Source: Photobacterium sanctipauli
GTDB lineage: Bacteria; Pseudomonadota; Gammaproteobacteria; Enterobacterales; Vibrionaceae
Direction of reading: 5' to 3'
DNA length: 64,000 bases
NCBI RefSeq assembly: GCF_003026495.1
Contig: NZ_PYMA01000004.1
Coordinates: 124,001 to 188,000 of the forward strand
Below the pieces are notes generated by a model that worked only from the letters and a program-made list of their open reading frames with translations, was not told the origin of the DNA and made no database searches. Every line of letters begins with the position of its first letter. The stretch's first letter is position 1. Shown piece by piece: positions 24,555-32,866 of the stretch. Both the position numbers and the translations under genes were made by a program.

Positions 24555-25526
24555 ATGACGAAAAAGATAGCACCCATCACCGATGTTCATGATCGCGAAG
24601 TCAGCATTGCGCAATTTCTCCTCCACCAAGAGTCCATTGAGCATCTAGAACGATTAACCCGACAGCAGTATGCGAAGAATACACTCGTCTCTTTTAAGAA
24701 CGATTGGAACAATTTTCTCGCTTTTTGCATTGAGAATAAGGTCCCTTCACTTCCCGCAAAGGCAGATACTGTTCATCGCTATATAGAACAGATGTCTAAG
24801 ACACGAAAGCTAGCCAGTCTAAAACGTTACATGGTAACTATCTCATTAATTCATCGCTGTCATGACTTAGCCGACCCTTGTGCGAAGTCTGAAATTCGAC
24901 TCGAGATGAAAAAACAGCAACTAGAAAAACATGATGATTACCGAAATGCTGCAGGATTTCGTGATGAGCACTTACAGAAACTATTAATGAGTTTTGAGTT
25001 ATCAACGAAGCCTAAAGATGTTCGTGATATGGCAATTTGGGCTGTGATGTTCGAAGCAATGCTAAAGCGAAGTGAACTTGCCTCTCTGATACTTGATGAC
25101 TTAGTGATTCATGATACTGGCCTTATCGATATTAATGTGTCCTCAAACTGTATATCACTCAGTAAAGTTTCTTCTCAAGCACTTAACCGCTGGCTAGTAG
25201 TGGGTGGAATTAGTGATGGGTATTTGTTTCGACGTATCGATCGCCATAGCAATATTGGCGAGTTTCCACTAGACCACTCTTCTATCTATCGTGTGTTCCG
25301 CCGTGCCAGTGATGAGCTTGGATTATCTAAAGACGAGATTTTTTCAGGCCAGTCCCCTCGCGTTGGTGCAGCACAAGACTTATCTGAAGCAGGCTTGTCG
25401 ATTAACGAGATTCAAGAGCAAGGACGTTGGAAAAGCCCTGCCATGCCAGCTCAATACGTAGGGAATACAGATAGGCACGATAAAGAGGTCGCGAAATACA
25501 TCAAACCTAAACCCTGGCAAAGCTAA
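24555..25526 (+). CDS. Tyrosine recombinase/integrase
   Basis: A 323-residue tyrosine recombinase. Residues about 25-125 form the SAM-like core-binding domain (YAKNTLVSFKNDWNNFLAFC). The catalytic domain has the first Arg in LKRSELASL, the box II segment SGQSPRVGAAQDL with Arg269, a Trp in GRWKS, and nucleophile Tyr301 in QYVGN. The HxxR histidine is Gln266, a departure from the usual SGHSLRVG. The gene is bracketed by identical 17-bp repeats with a 1065-base period, so it looks like a minimal mobile unit. Activity cannot be judged from sequence. Confidence 0.88.
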   Translation: MTKKIAPITDVHDREVSIAQFLLHQESIEHLERLTRQQYAKNTLVSFKNDWNNFLAFCIENKVPSLPAKADTVHRYIEQMSKTRKLASLKRYMVTISLIHRCHDLADPCAKSEIRLEMKKQQLEKHDDYRNAAGFRDEHLQKLLMSFELSTKPKDVRDMAIWAVMFEAMLKRSELASLILDDLVIHDTGLIDINVSSNCISLSKVSSQALNRWLVVGGISDGYLFRRIDRHSNIGEFPLDHSSIYRVFRRASDELGLSKDEIFSGQSPRVGAAQDLSEAGLSINEIQEQGRWKSPAMPAQYVGNTDRHDKEVAKYIKPKPWQS

Positions 25527-25594
25527 TTTTAAAATATGATTGGTGATTAATCAGGGTCTAATGTACTTTGTTTTTGTATATCTACACAATAAAG

Positions 25595-25611
25595 TTATAG
25601 TGCATTAGAGA
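25595..25611 (+). repeat. 17-bp direct repeat, right copy (candidate att site)
   Basis: Identical to 24530-24546; 69 bases after the integrase stop and 17 bases before the end of fic. Confidence 0.65.
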
Positions 25612-25627
25612 GGTAAAACATTGAGTA

Positions 25628-26266
25628 TCAGTCTTTAGGTGCATCCACCCAGTGCTCGCCATACCCTTTACTCGTATCTATCGGCATTGTTATTCGAGTG
25701 AACAATGACTCCAAAGGCTCAAGCTGCCCGAAATAACCGGCTTGATTGGCTTCGACCCACTCTTTCAAGCTAATACCTTCCCAACACACCTCATAGCCGG
25801 CATTAATAGCCAATATTTCAAAGAAGATGCGTTGTACCCTACCATTCCCTTCTCTGAATGGGTGTATCACATTGATTTCACAATAGTAATGAGCAATACG
25901 GGCAATAAACTCATCGAGCGGCAAATGGCAAAGGTAAGATTCAGACTCTAATAATGCTAGTAACTTGTTGGTTTCACGCTCGATATTCTGCCAATGGCAA
26001 AAGCGTGTTTCACCTTTGGTGATATCAACCTGACGTATTTGCCCGGCCCATGCATATAAATCTTGAAAGAGAGTTTTATGAATTTGCTGCAGGTAGTTAA
26101 GCGTAAAATTGTCGAAATCAGGATCAAAATGCTCCGCTCGAACGCGCGTAAAGTCGCGCTCAGCGGCTTCAAGCTTATCTTCATCTCTGATTGAGAGCAG
26201 ATTAATCAGCACATTTGAGTTCGGGTAACAATCCGGATCATGCTCTACATCGTACTTATCTCGCAT
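25628..26266 (-). CDS. fic: Fic-domain AMP-transferase, toxin of a YhfG-Fic pair
   Basis: A 212-residue Fic protein. The active-site motif HPFREGNGR occupies residues 135-143, with catalytic His135 and phosphate-binding GNGR intact, so AMP transfer to target Tyr/Ser/Thr hydroxyls is expected. YAWAGQIRQVDITKGETRF forms the flap region. The length and layout match E. coli Fic rather than Doc or the larger effectors. No inhibitory helix is seen within the protein; this is provided in trans by the upstream YhfG-like ORF, whose end it overlaps (class I arrangement). Confidence 0.92.
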   Translation of the reverse strand: MRDKYDVEHDPDCYPNSNVLINLLSIRDEDKLEAAERDFTRVRAEHFDPDFDNFTLNYLQQIHKTLFQDLYAWAGQIRQVDITKGETRFCHWQNIERETNKLLALLESESYLCHLPLDEFIARIAHYYCEINVIHPFREGNGRVQRIFFEILAINAGYEVCWEGISLKEWVEANQAGYFGQLEPLESLFTRITMPIDTSKGYGEHWVDAPKD

Positions 26267-26429
26267 ACCTTAATTTCAATTCCGCTATTTGCTTTGACTC
26301 AGACTGCTCAGAGCTAAGCTGTTTATCAGTTTCAGGTTCAAGGTGAATCCCTTCTAACTGCAAACTCGCAGTATAATTTCTTGCCTGCATCGCTTTATAG
26401 CGTGATTTTTTTTGTTGTTCGGTCAACAT
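26256..26429 (-). CDS. yhfG: YhfG-family antitoxin of Fic
   Basis: A 57-codon ORF on the minus strand, ATG 26429 with AGGACAAGG upstream. The product begins MLTEQQKKSRYKAMQARNYT, continues ASLQLEGIHLEP and ends in a helix-forming ELKLRYAR. This follows E. coli YhfG (LTDKQKSRLWELQRNRNF, then ASRRLEG). Its stop overlaps the fic start (ATGCGAGATAA arrangement), so the antitoxin is made first and coupled to the toxin. Confidence 0.85.
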   Translation of the reverse strand: MLTEQQKKSRYKAMQARNYTASLQLEGIHLEPETDKQLSSEQSESKQIAELKLRYAR

Positions 26430-26499
26430 CAGCCTTGTCCTAGTGTCGCCTAAATTGAGTATTACACTATTTAGATCAATTAGCCGTAGTCAATAATGA

Positions 26500-26524
26500 A
26501 AAAGCCGGACAAATTGCCCGGCTT
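26500..26524 (-). terminator. Terminator after ddl
   Basis: AAGCCGG and CCGGCTT pair; on the minus strand the stem is followed by TTTTCATT. Confidence 0.75.
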
Positions 26525-26529
26525 CATTT

Positions 26530-27522
26530 TTATTTCACTGCAGCTTTAATCGCTTTCTCAAGGTACTGAGCAAAGTTGTGCCCATGATGTTGCAGCATCT
26601 GCGGAAACATAGAAATCGGTGTCATACCAGGGAAGGTATTGATTTCGTTTAGCAGAATCTCGTTATCTTCACTTAAGAAGAAGTCGATGCGAGAGAGATC
26701 TTTCAGCTTCATTTGAATGAAAGCTTTACGCGCATACGCTTGGATCTGACCAACCTGCTCTTCTGTAAGGTTGTCAGCTTCTACACTGGTTGTTGAATGG
26801 CTATCTGAACTGTACTTCTCTTCATAGGTGTAGAACTTGTCATCAGGGCAAGACACTTCACCAGGCTTAGTAATAATTAGCTCGTCACCATATTGATAAG
26901 CTGCAATTTCAAGCTCACGTGGCTTGATTGCTTTTTCAATCAGTACCTGCTCTGAGTATCCAAAGGCATCATTCACCGCTTTTGCTAGATCGGCAATATC
27001 TGCGACATGGTAACAGCCAACGGAAGAGCCTTGGCAAGCGGCTTTGATAAAGACCTTGCCCCACTTCTGCAGCGCTTCTTCAGCCTTTTTATGCGACTCC
27101 GCGTTATTTTCACTCAAGAACACATACGGTGTATTTGGAATATCTAGCGCATCAAACCAAAGTTTGGTGGTGATTTTGTTGAAGCAATTGGTGCTTGCTT
27201 CTGCGCCACAACCAAAGTAAGGCAGGTTAGCCATATCTAGGAATGATTGCAGATCACCGGTTTCACCAGGGAAACCATGCACACAAGGCACAACATAGTC
27301 GACGTTTAGCTTTTCATCTGCAATTTGTAGTGTGCGATCTAGGTTTAACTGGCACAGTTGGTTCTCTTCTGTATACCAACCGTCGGCCTTCATCTCAACG
27401 CGGGTATAGTTAATGCCATCAATCTGTTGGAGCTGCTGCTCGATATAATTTGCTGATACGAGAGACACTTCATGTTCGGCGCTGCCACCGCCACAAAGTA
27501 GTAATACGTGGATTGAACTCAT
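26530..27522 (-). CDS. ddl: D-alanine--D-alanine ligase
   Basis: Joins two D-alanines with ATP in the cytoplasm for peptidoglycan precursors. ATG 27522 is chosen because AAGGGA is six bases upstream; 27528 is too close. The 330-residue ATP-grasp protein shows LLCGGGSAEHEVSLVSA at the N-terminus (substrate-binding Glu), VVPCVHGFPGETGDLQ, VFIKAACQGSSVG, and the C-terminal SRIDFFLSEDNEILLNEINTFPGMTPIS (quoted in part here as LLNEINTFPGMTP) that holds Mg2+ ligands. It stands outside the mur cluster, as in Vibrio genomes where ddl is on the second chromosome. Confidence 0.95.
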   Translation of the reverse strand: MSSIHVLLLCGGGSAEHEVSLVSANYIEQQLQQIDGINYTRVEMKADGWYTEENQLCQLNLDRTLQIADEKLNVDYVVPCVHGFPGETGDLQSFLDMANLPYFGCGAEASTNCFNKITTKLWFDALDIPNTPYVFLSENNAESHKKAEEALQKWGKVFIKAACQGSSVGCYHVADIADLAKAVNDAFGYSEQVLIEKAIKPRELEIAAYQYGDELIITKPGEVSCPDDKFYTYEEKYSSDSHSTTSVEADNLTEEQVGQIQAYARKAFIQMKLKDLSRIDFFLSEDNEILLNEINTFPGMTPISMFPQMLQHHGHNFAQYLEKAIKAAVK

Positions 27523-27950
27523 TATCATCCCTTGTTTTCATAACTGGCACCCCGTGCCAGATGATATTTATTGCTAATTTGCCCCGAAAACTACCAAAGT
27601 CGTGACAAAGTTGAAATCTTAGCTAATAGTAATAAAAAATAGGTGACTATTGCACTATATATCTAGTCAATCAGTGATTTCTTTTGATCAAAAGTATGTT
27701 TAAAGACGTTACGACCATAATCACTTAGCCTTTCAGCGAAATAGAGATATTCATTTTATTGAATACTCATTCATTAGAGCATACTGGTCAGTTATTGCAA
27801 CATTAGTATGTTATTAGGCTGAATTTTCTAAATTTATAGTTATATACCCAAGCGACTTCAAGATGTAGGTTCAGCGAGAGTTTATATGCTTATAGGCAAG
27901 GCACTGTTTTGAAGATAGAAGTAACTAGGGTTGCGAGAGCAAATCACAAA
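27523..27950. other. Gap upstream of ddl with a candidate dispersed repeat
   Basis: The first part is the AT-rich ddl promoter region. At 27648-27660 CTATTGCACTATA is an inverted, one-mismatch relative of the integrase-flanking repeat core. From 27842 to about 27940, TATACCCAAGCGACTTCAAG and what follows resemble a non-coding repeat I associate with Vibrionaceae genomes. No ORF is seen. Confidence 0.4.
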
Positions 27951-27978
27951 AAAAGCAGCCATTTGAATGGCTGCTTTT
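27951..27978 (-). terminator. Terminator after the SPOR lipoprotein gene
   Basis: AAAAGCAGCCATT and AATGGCTGCTTTT pair perfectly around 2 bases; the minus strand continues with T's. Confidence 0.9.
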
Positions 27979-28004
27979 CGCTATAGAAGATTTAACTAGC
28001 TGGT

Positions 28005-28553
28005 TTAGTTTAACTTCGTTAGCTTTGGTGAGGTCGATACTTTGATCTGATCAATGCTTCGGATAAATGGCCCGAAGTCACGTACATCTTTAGGTAGCGC
28101 ATTGAGCGCTTTACGTGCTTCGGCTTTAGTATCGAATTGTCCGTATAGCAAGGTATACCAAGGTACTCCTTTCACGTCTTTCTTGTTCATCCAAACCGGC
28201 TTATCAGAAGGCAGTTTGTTCATATAGGTCGTGAAACCTTTGTTGTGGCTAAGGGCCAGCACCTGAATGGTATAACCGAATTCTGAGACTTCTTCTTTAT
28301 CAGCTTTAACGGCTGCAATTTGCTTATCTTCTTCTGCAGCTTTCTTTATCACCTTGGTTGCCGTTGTTTCTTCCTTAACCGGTGTTTCTGCAACTGCAAT
28401 CTCTTCAGTTGCGGGTTGCATTGCTTCCTTAGAGCGAAGCTGTGTCTCTGTATACACTTCTTCTGTCGATGACGACACAATCTGGGTGGTCTGTGGTTCC
28501 GATGCGCATCCTGCGAGGGCCGTAGCAACGGCAATTACGGCTAGTTTTTTCAT
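28005..28553 (-). CDS. SPOR-domain lipoprotein
   Basis: ATG 28553 gives a 182-residue product with a signal peptide ending in the lipobox ALAGC. An acidic, lysine/glutamate-rich linker (about residues 20-100) is followed by a SPOR domain (FGYTIQVLALSHNKGFTTYM ... VPWYTLLYGQFDTKAEARKAL). SPOR domains bind glycan strands stripped of stem peptides at division sites. It is a close paralogue of the lipoprotein at 46726, with the same signature YTIQVLAL, PVW, and WY-YG-F spacing. Confidence 0.85.
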   Translation of the reverse strand: MKKLAVIAVATALAGCASEPQTTQIVSSSTEEVYTETQLRSKEAMQPATEEIAVAETPVKEETTATKVIKKAAEEDKQIAAVKADKEEVSEFGYTIQVLALSHNKGFTTYMNKLPSDKPVWMNKKDVKGVPWYTLLYGQFDTKAEARKALNALPKDVRDFGPFIRSIDQIKVSTSPKLTKLN

Positions 28554-28707
28554 TATTACTCTGCCAGACAAAAATACTGACTCCATTTTGCCGTCGGATT
28601 TTAACCCATTCAACCCTAACGTTAAGATAGATCAATAACTATTGTCCTACGTCACACGAAATAGGCGTAAAATAGCTTTGTTTTTCGATATTTATTGGAG
28701 TTTGATG

Positions 28708-29217
28708 ATGGCCGATCCGCACATTCAATGCGAATTAGACGCCTTAGATAAATTAACCGTGCTCTTATACCGCTCAGCACTTACCGTTTCCGCTGGTGTT
28801 ATGTCCATCGTAGCTTGGGAACCGGAGTTGGCTGGTCTTGCATTGATTATTGCCGCATTAATAGCAACAACCACGGTTCACATCTATGACAAGCGCTTCC
28901 GCTGGCTTATTCTTGGTAGCGCCTTGTTCGCGACGGTTTGGCATATGGTTGGTCTATGGCATCCACTTGCCGTTGGAGCTGCATTATTCAGTTTCAGTGC
29001 ACTGGCGATTAAAGAGTACTTTTGCTTTCAGTTAAAAATTTTATTATTAACGCCAATTTGCTTGGCTGTTTTTTGGTTTGCCTACGTCTTCGGGGCTACT
29101 CAAATCAGCATTGCCTTTAGTATGGCTAGCGCTATTCTTCTTGCGCTCGCCGCCGGTGCTAAATGGAAAATGCCAATGCATTACGATATTGGTGATAAGT
29201 CGCGCTACCAAATCTAA
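28708..29217 (+). CDS. DUF2301 inner-membrane protein
   Basis: ATG 28708 lies seven bases after TTGGAG and is preferred to the ATG 3 bases upstream and the long 5' extension. The product of 169 residues has five or six hydrophobic helices with short loops (MSIVAWEPELAGLALIIAAL; LGSALFATVWHMVGLWHPLA). This matches the DUF2301 family of cyanobacterial and Vibrio membrane proteins, function unknown. Confidence 0.75.
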   Translation: MADPHIQCELDALDKLTVLLYRSALTVSAGVMSIVAWEPELAGLALIIAALIATTTVHIYDKRFRWLILGSALFATVWHMVGLWHPLAVGAALFSFSALAIKEYFCFQLKILLLTPICLAVFWFAYVFGATQISIAFSMASAILLALAAGAKWKMPMHYDIGDKSRYQI

Positions 29218-29402
29218 CCTCGTAGGTGCTGTGGCCATTCGCTGCAGCACCTAATGCCAATCTCGAACCAATTCATTGCGTTACGCGCTTCATTTCCCCT
29301 GTTTTTGAAGCGCCTAGATCACAGCCCGACGACTTTAGTCAGAAACTCCTGCCGTCCTTCGTTAAAATCAATATAAATAAGTGATATAGCGAGTGTCGAA
29401 CT

Positions 29403-32093
29403 ATGGAAGGAATAGACAAGCTTCTTAAACCAACTTCTATTACTGTCATTGGTGCATCTGACAACCCGAGTCGAGCGGGTAATGTGGTCATCCGCAACCT
29501 ACTCTCAGGGTCTTTTCACGGCCCAATTATGCCCGTGACACCTAAATACGATGCCGTAGCGGGTGTGCTTGCTTATCCGACAATTGAAAGTCTACCTCGC
29601 ATACCTGATCTTGCAATTGTATGCACCAATGCCCACCGTAACGTTGAGATTATCCGCCAACTGGGTGAAAAAGGCGTAAAAGCAGCCATAGTGCTAGCCG
29701 CAGGCATGAATGTCATAAGCTCGGACGGTGAAACCGAAGAAGCTAAAATGTTTGAGGTCGCTAAAAGCTACAACATGCGCCTTGTTGGGCCAAATAGCAT
29801 GGGGCTCATTTTACCCTGGTTAAACCTAAACGCTTCTTTCTCTCCCATCGCCGCAAACAAGGGCAATATTGCGTTTATCTCTCAATCTGCTGCAGTTTGC
29901 ACCACTATCCTCGACTGGGCAAAGAACAAAAGCATTGGCTTCTCGACCTTTCTATCACTCGGTGATGCCTGCGATATTAATTTTGCAGAGCTATTAGATA
30001 CCCTTTGCCGAGACAGTAAAACCGAGGCCATTTTGCTGTACATCGATTCAGTCAAAGATGCGCGTCGCTTCATGTCTGCAGCACGAGCTGCTGCGCGCAA
30101 CAGAAGAATTTTGGTACTGAAAAGTGGACGAACGCCACTCGGCAGTACTGCCGCGCATTTACATACTGGTGGCCAGCCTGGGCTTGATGCTGTTTACGAT
30201 GCCGCGATCCGCCGCTCTGGTATGCTGCGAGTCCATAATACGCACGAGCTATTTGCCGCAGTTGAAACCCTGGCCCACTCAGTACCGCTAAGGGGTGAAC
30301 GCCTCGCCATCATCACAAATGGTGGTGGTCCTGCAATCATGGCGGTAGATGCCCTGTCAGATCGTGGTGGCAGGCTTGCGCAATTAAGCGCTGAAACCAC
30401 CAGCAAGCTATCAAAGATACTGCCGTCATGTTGGTCCAATTCCAATCCGATCGATATCATTGGCGATGCAGATATTAGCCGGTACGAGGAATCCATCAAG
30501 ATCCTGCTCGATAGCGATGATTTTGATGCCCTTTTGATTATGCATTCACCTTCAGCTATCGCGCCTGGGCAAGACACCGCTCAAAGGCTGGTGAAAGTAT
30601 TAAATGAACATCCTCGCACCCGTAAGTTTAATATTTTAACCAACTGGGCTGGTGAAGATCAGGCTGTAGTTTCTCGTAAGATCTTCACAGAAGCAGGTTT
30701 CCCTGCATACCGTACGCCTGAAAGTGCCGTATCGGCATTCATGCACTTGGTCGAGTACCGTCGCAACCAGAAACAGTTGATGGAAACTCCTGTGTCTTAC
30801 GGCGAAATCCAGGCTAACCCGAACCATGTACACGATGTACTCAACCACCTATTAGCCCAAGGCATTAGCTATTTAGAAACTCACGAAGTACGCCCAGTAC
30901 TTGAAAGCTATGGCTTTAAAACATTGCCCACTTGGATCGCAACTGATCCTGCTGAAGCCGCACATATCGCAGAACAAATTGGTTATCCTGTCGCGGTAAA
31001 ACTACGCTCACCCGATATCTTGCACAAATCTGAAGTGCACGGTGTGATGCTGCACTTAAGAACAGCAACCGAAGTCGCAAATGGTGCCCAAGCTATTTTG
31101 GATCGCGTCTCGTTAGATTACCCAGATGCCCGCATTGATGGATTACTGGTTCAACGCATGGCCAAACGTTCTGGTGCACAAGAATTACGCGTCTCTGTTT
31201 ATAACGATGACGTTTTTGGGCCAGTCATTCTAATGGGAGAAGATGCCGGCGAATGGAATATCCACAAAGATGCTGCTGTCGCTATCCCGCCATTGAATAT
31301 GGCTCTTGCCCGTTACATGGTTATCAATGCGATAAAAACAGGCAAGATCAAACAGCGGAACCTACCTGAACGCCTTGATATTCCGGCGTTATGCAAGTTG
31401 CTAGTGAAGATATCCCAATTGATCATCGACTGCCCTGAAATCAAAACATTTGATATTCATCCCCTACTTGCTGCTGGCGATGAAATGACGGTCATCGATG
31501 CATCGATGACCATTCGCACGTTTGACGGTGACAAACAGGCTCGCTTGGCAATTCGTCCCTATCCGAAAGAGTATGAAGAAGAAGTTGCGCTAAAAGATGG
31601 CTCGCGCATTATGCTAAGGCCTATCCTGCCTGAGGATGAACCTAAACATGCCGACTTTATTTCACAAGTATCAGTCGACGATTTGTACAAGCGTTTCTTC
31701 TCTGATGTGGGTGAGTTTAATCATGAGGCGTTGGCAAACTTCACTCAAATCGATTTTGACCGAGAAATGGCCTTTGTCGCGACTCGCGAGATCGTCAAAG
31801 AAAACGGTGACAAAGAAGAAACTATTATTGGTGTTAGCCGCGCGCTATCCGATCCCGATAACATTGAAGCCGAGTTTGCAATATTGGTGCGTTCAGATCT
31901 TAAAGGCATTGGCCTGGGTAGTATCCTGATGAACAAAATCATCCGTTACTGCCGCGAGAAAGGATTAAAACGCATCACAGGTATGACAATGCCAGCAAAC
32001 CGCGGGATGGTCATGCTTGCGCAAAAAGTCGGCTTTGAAATTGATGTTCAAATGGAAGATGGTGTTGTTGAAATGCTGTTACCGCTTGATTAA
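29403..32093 (+). CDS. Pat/YfiQ-type protein lysine acetyltransferase
   Basis: An 896-residue two-part protein. Residues about 1-690 resemble NDP-forming acyl-CoA synthetases: a CoA-binding Rossmann part (SITVIGASDNPSRAGNVVIR), two ligase domains and an ATP-grasp part (VAVKLRSPDILHKSEVHGVM). Residues about 725-895 are a GNAT domain with acetyl-CoA loop VRSDLKGIGLGSILMNKIIRY. This is the layout of Salmonella Pat and E. coli YfiQ/PatZ (about 886 residues), which acetylate acetyl-CoA synthetase and other proteins and sense acetyl-CoA with the upstream domain. Confidence 0.92.
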   Translation: MEGIDKLLKPTSITVIGASDNPSRAGNVVIRNLLSGSFHGPIMPVTPKYDAVAGVLAYPTIESLPRIPDLAIVCTNAHRNVEIIRQLGEKGVKAAIVLAAGMNVISSDGETEEAKMFEVAKSYNMRLVGPNSMGLILPWLNLNASFSPIAANKGNIAFISQSAAVCTTILDWAKNKSIGFSTFLSLGDACDINFAELLDTLCRDSKTEAILLYIDSVKDARRFMSAARAAARNRRILVLKSGRTPLGSTAAHLHTGGQPGLDAVYDAAIRRSGMLRVHNTHELFAAVETLAHSVPLRGERLAIITNGGGPAIMAVDALSDRGGRLAQLSAETTSKLSKILPSCWSNSNPIDIIGDADISRYEESIKILLDSDDFDALLIMHSPSAIAPGQDTAQRLVKVLNEHPRTRKFNILTNWAGEDQAVVSRKIFTEAGFPAYRTPESAVSAFMHLVEYRRNQKQLMETPVSYGEIQANPNHVHDVLNHLLAQGISYLETHEVRPVLESYGFKTLPTWIATDPAEAAHIAEQIGYPVAVKLRSPDILHKSEVHGVMLHLRTATEVANGAQAILDRVSLDYPDARIDGLLVQRMAKRSGAQELRVSVYNDDVFGPVILMGEDAGEWNIHKDAAVAIPPLNMALARYMVINAIKTGKIKQRNLPERLDIPALCKLLVKISQLIIDCPEIKTFDIHPLLAAGDEMTVIDASMTIRTFDGDKQARLAIRPYPKEYEEEVALKDGSRIMLRPILPEDEPKHADFISQVSVDDLYKRFFSDVGEFNHEALANFTQIDFDREMAFVATREIVKENGDKEETIIGVSRALSDPDNIEAEFAILVRSDLKGIGLGSILMNKIIRYCREKGLKRITGMTMPANRGMVMLAQKVGFEIDVQMEDGVVEMLLPLD

Positions 32094-32108
32094 GAGGAAC
32101 ATTTAAAG

Positions 32109-32140
32109 TGCTGCCACATGCATACTAGCATCTGGCAGCA
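32109..32140 (+). terminator. Hairpin between convergent pat and Nudix genes
   Basis: TGCTGCCA and TGGCAGCA form an 8-bp stem with a 16-base loop, 16 bases after pat. There is no good T-run, so termination is uncertain. Confidence 0.4.
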
Positions 32141-32192
32141 ACTGATTTCTCTAAAGCATTTTCTTGCACAATAAGCTAGGCGGAGTTTTGCC

Positions 32193-32810
32193 TCAATCAA
32201 CGTACGGTAGACGACTTGGGTCTTTGTGGTAATCGAACATCATTGCGATATCGTCTTTAGAAACCCGGCCCGTAGATAGCTCGGGAAGCTCATTGGGTTC
32301 AAAAAAATCAATTTCTGATATTTCGAGGTTCTCTTTGGGCTCACCGGCAACATAAGTGCAAAGGAAAAACAGCTTATAAATGTGGAACGGATATTCAGGC
32401 TTATAGTCATGAACTGCACGATCTTTTACGGCCACCAGCCTAGGTGATGCAACAACCAAGCCTGACTCTTCAAAGACTTCTCGAATGATACCTTGCGTCG
32501 GGGTTTCGCACACATCTCCCCAACCACCAGGTAATGTCCAACGGTTATCTTCTCGCTCTCTCACCAAAAGGATCTTGCCATCTTTAATTACGCCAGCACG
32601 CAAATCTATTTTAGGCGTTGGATAGCCAGATTCGGGCAAAAATAGCGCTTTTACCGCCTCAACAGGCTGATCGCTCAGATATGAGAACATGTGCTGCGAA
32701 ATTTCGTCGATCTGTTCGAATCGTTCACGATCATAAGGATCTTTACTGTATGTATGCCCTGCTTGTGCTATCGCTCGCAGCTTCTTAGCCCAGTCTAACC
32801 ATGGTTGCAT
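32193..32810 (-). CDS. Nudix hydrolase with N-terminal Nudix_N domain
   Basis: A 205-residue protein. The Nudix box is visible as GGWGDVCETPTQGIIREVFE followed by ESGL, with the REVFEE metal-binding glutamates. The first 65 residues (PWLDWAKKLRAIAQAGHTYS) are the helical N-terminal domain seen in a subgroup often annotated as ADP-ribose pyrophosphatase. It should hydrolyse a nucleoside-diphosphate-linked compound in the cytoplasm. Confidence 0.88.
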   Translation of the reverse strand: MQPWLDWAKKLRAIAQAGHTYSKDPYDRERFEQIDEISQHMFSYLSDQPVEAVKALFLPESGYPTPKIDLRAGVIKDGKILLVREREDNRWTLPGGWGDVCETPTQGIIREVFEESGLVVASPRLVAVKDRAVHDYKPEYPFHIYKLFFLCTYVAGEPKENLEISEIDFFEPNELPELSTGRVSKDDIAMMFDYHKDPSRLPYVD

Positions 32811-32866
32811 TTTCTATTATTCCTAACTTTCCTGCTGTTCTTCTTCTGTTATGGCGCTGATACCGC

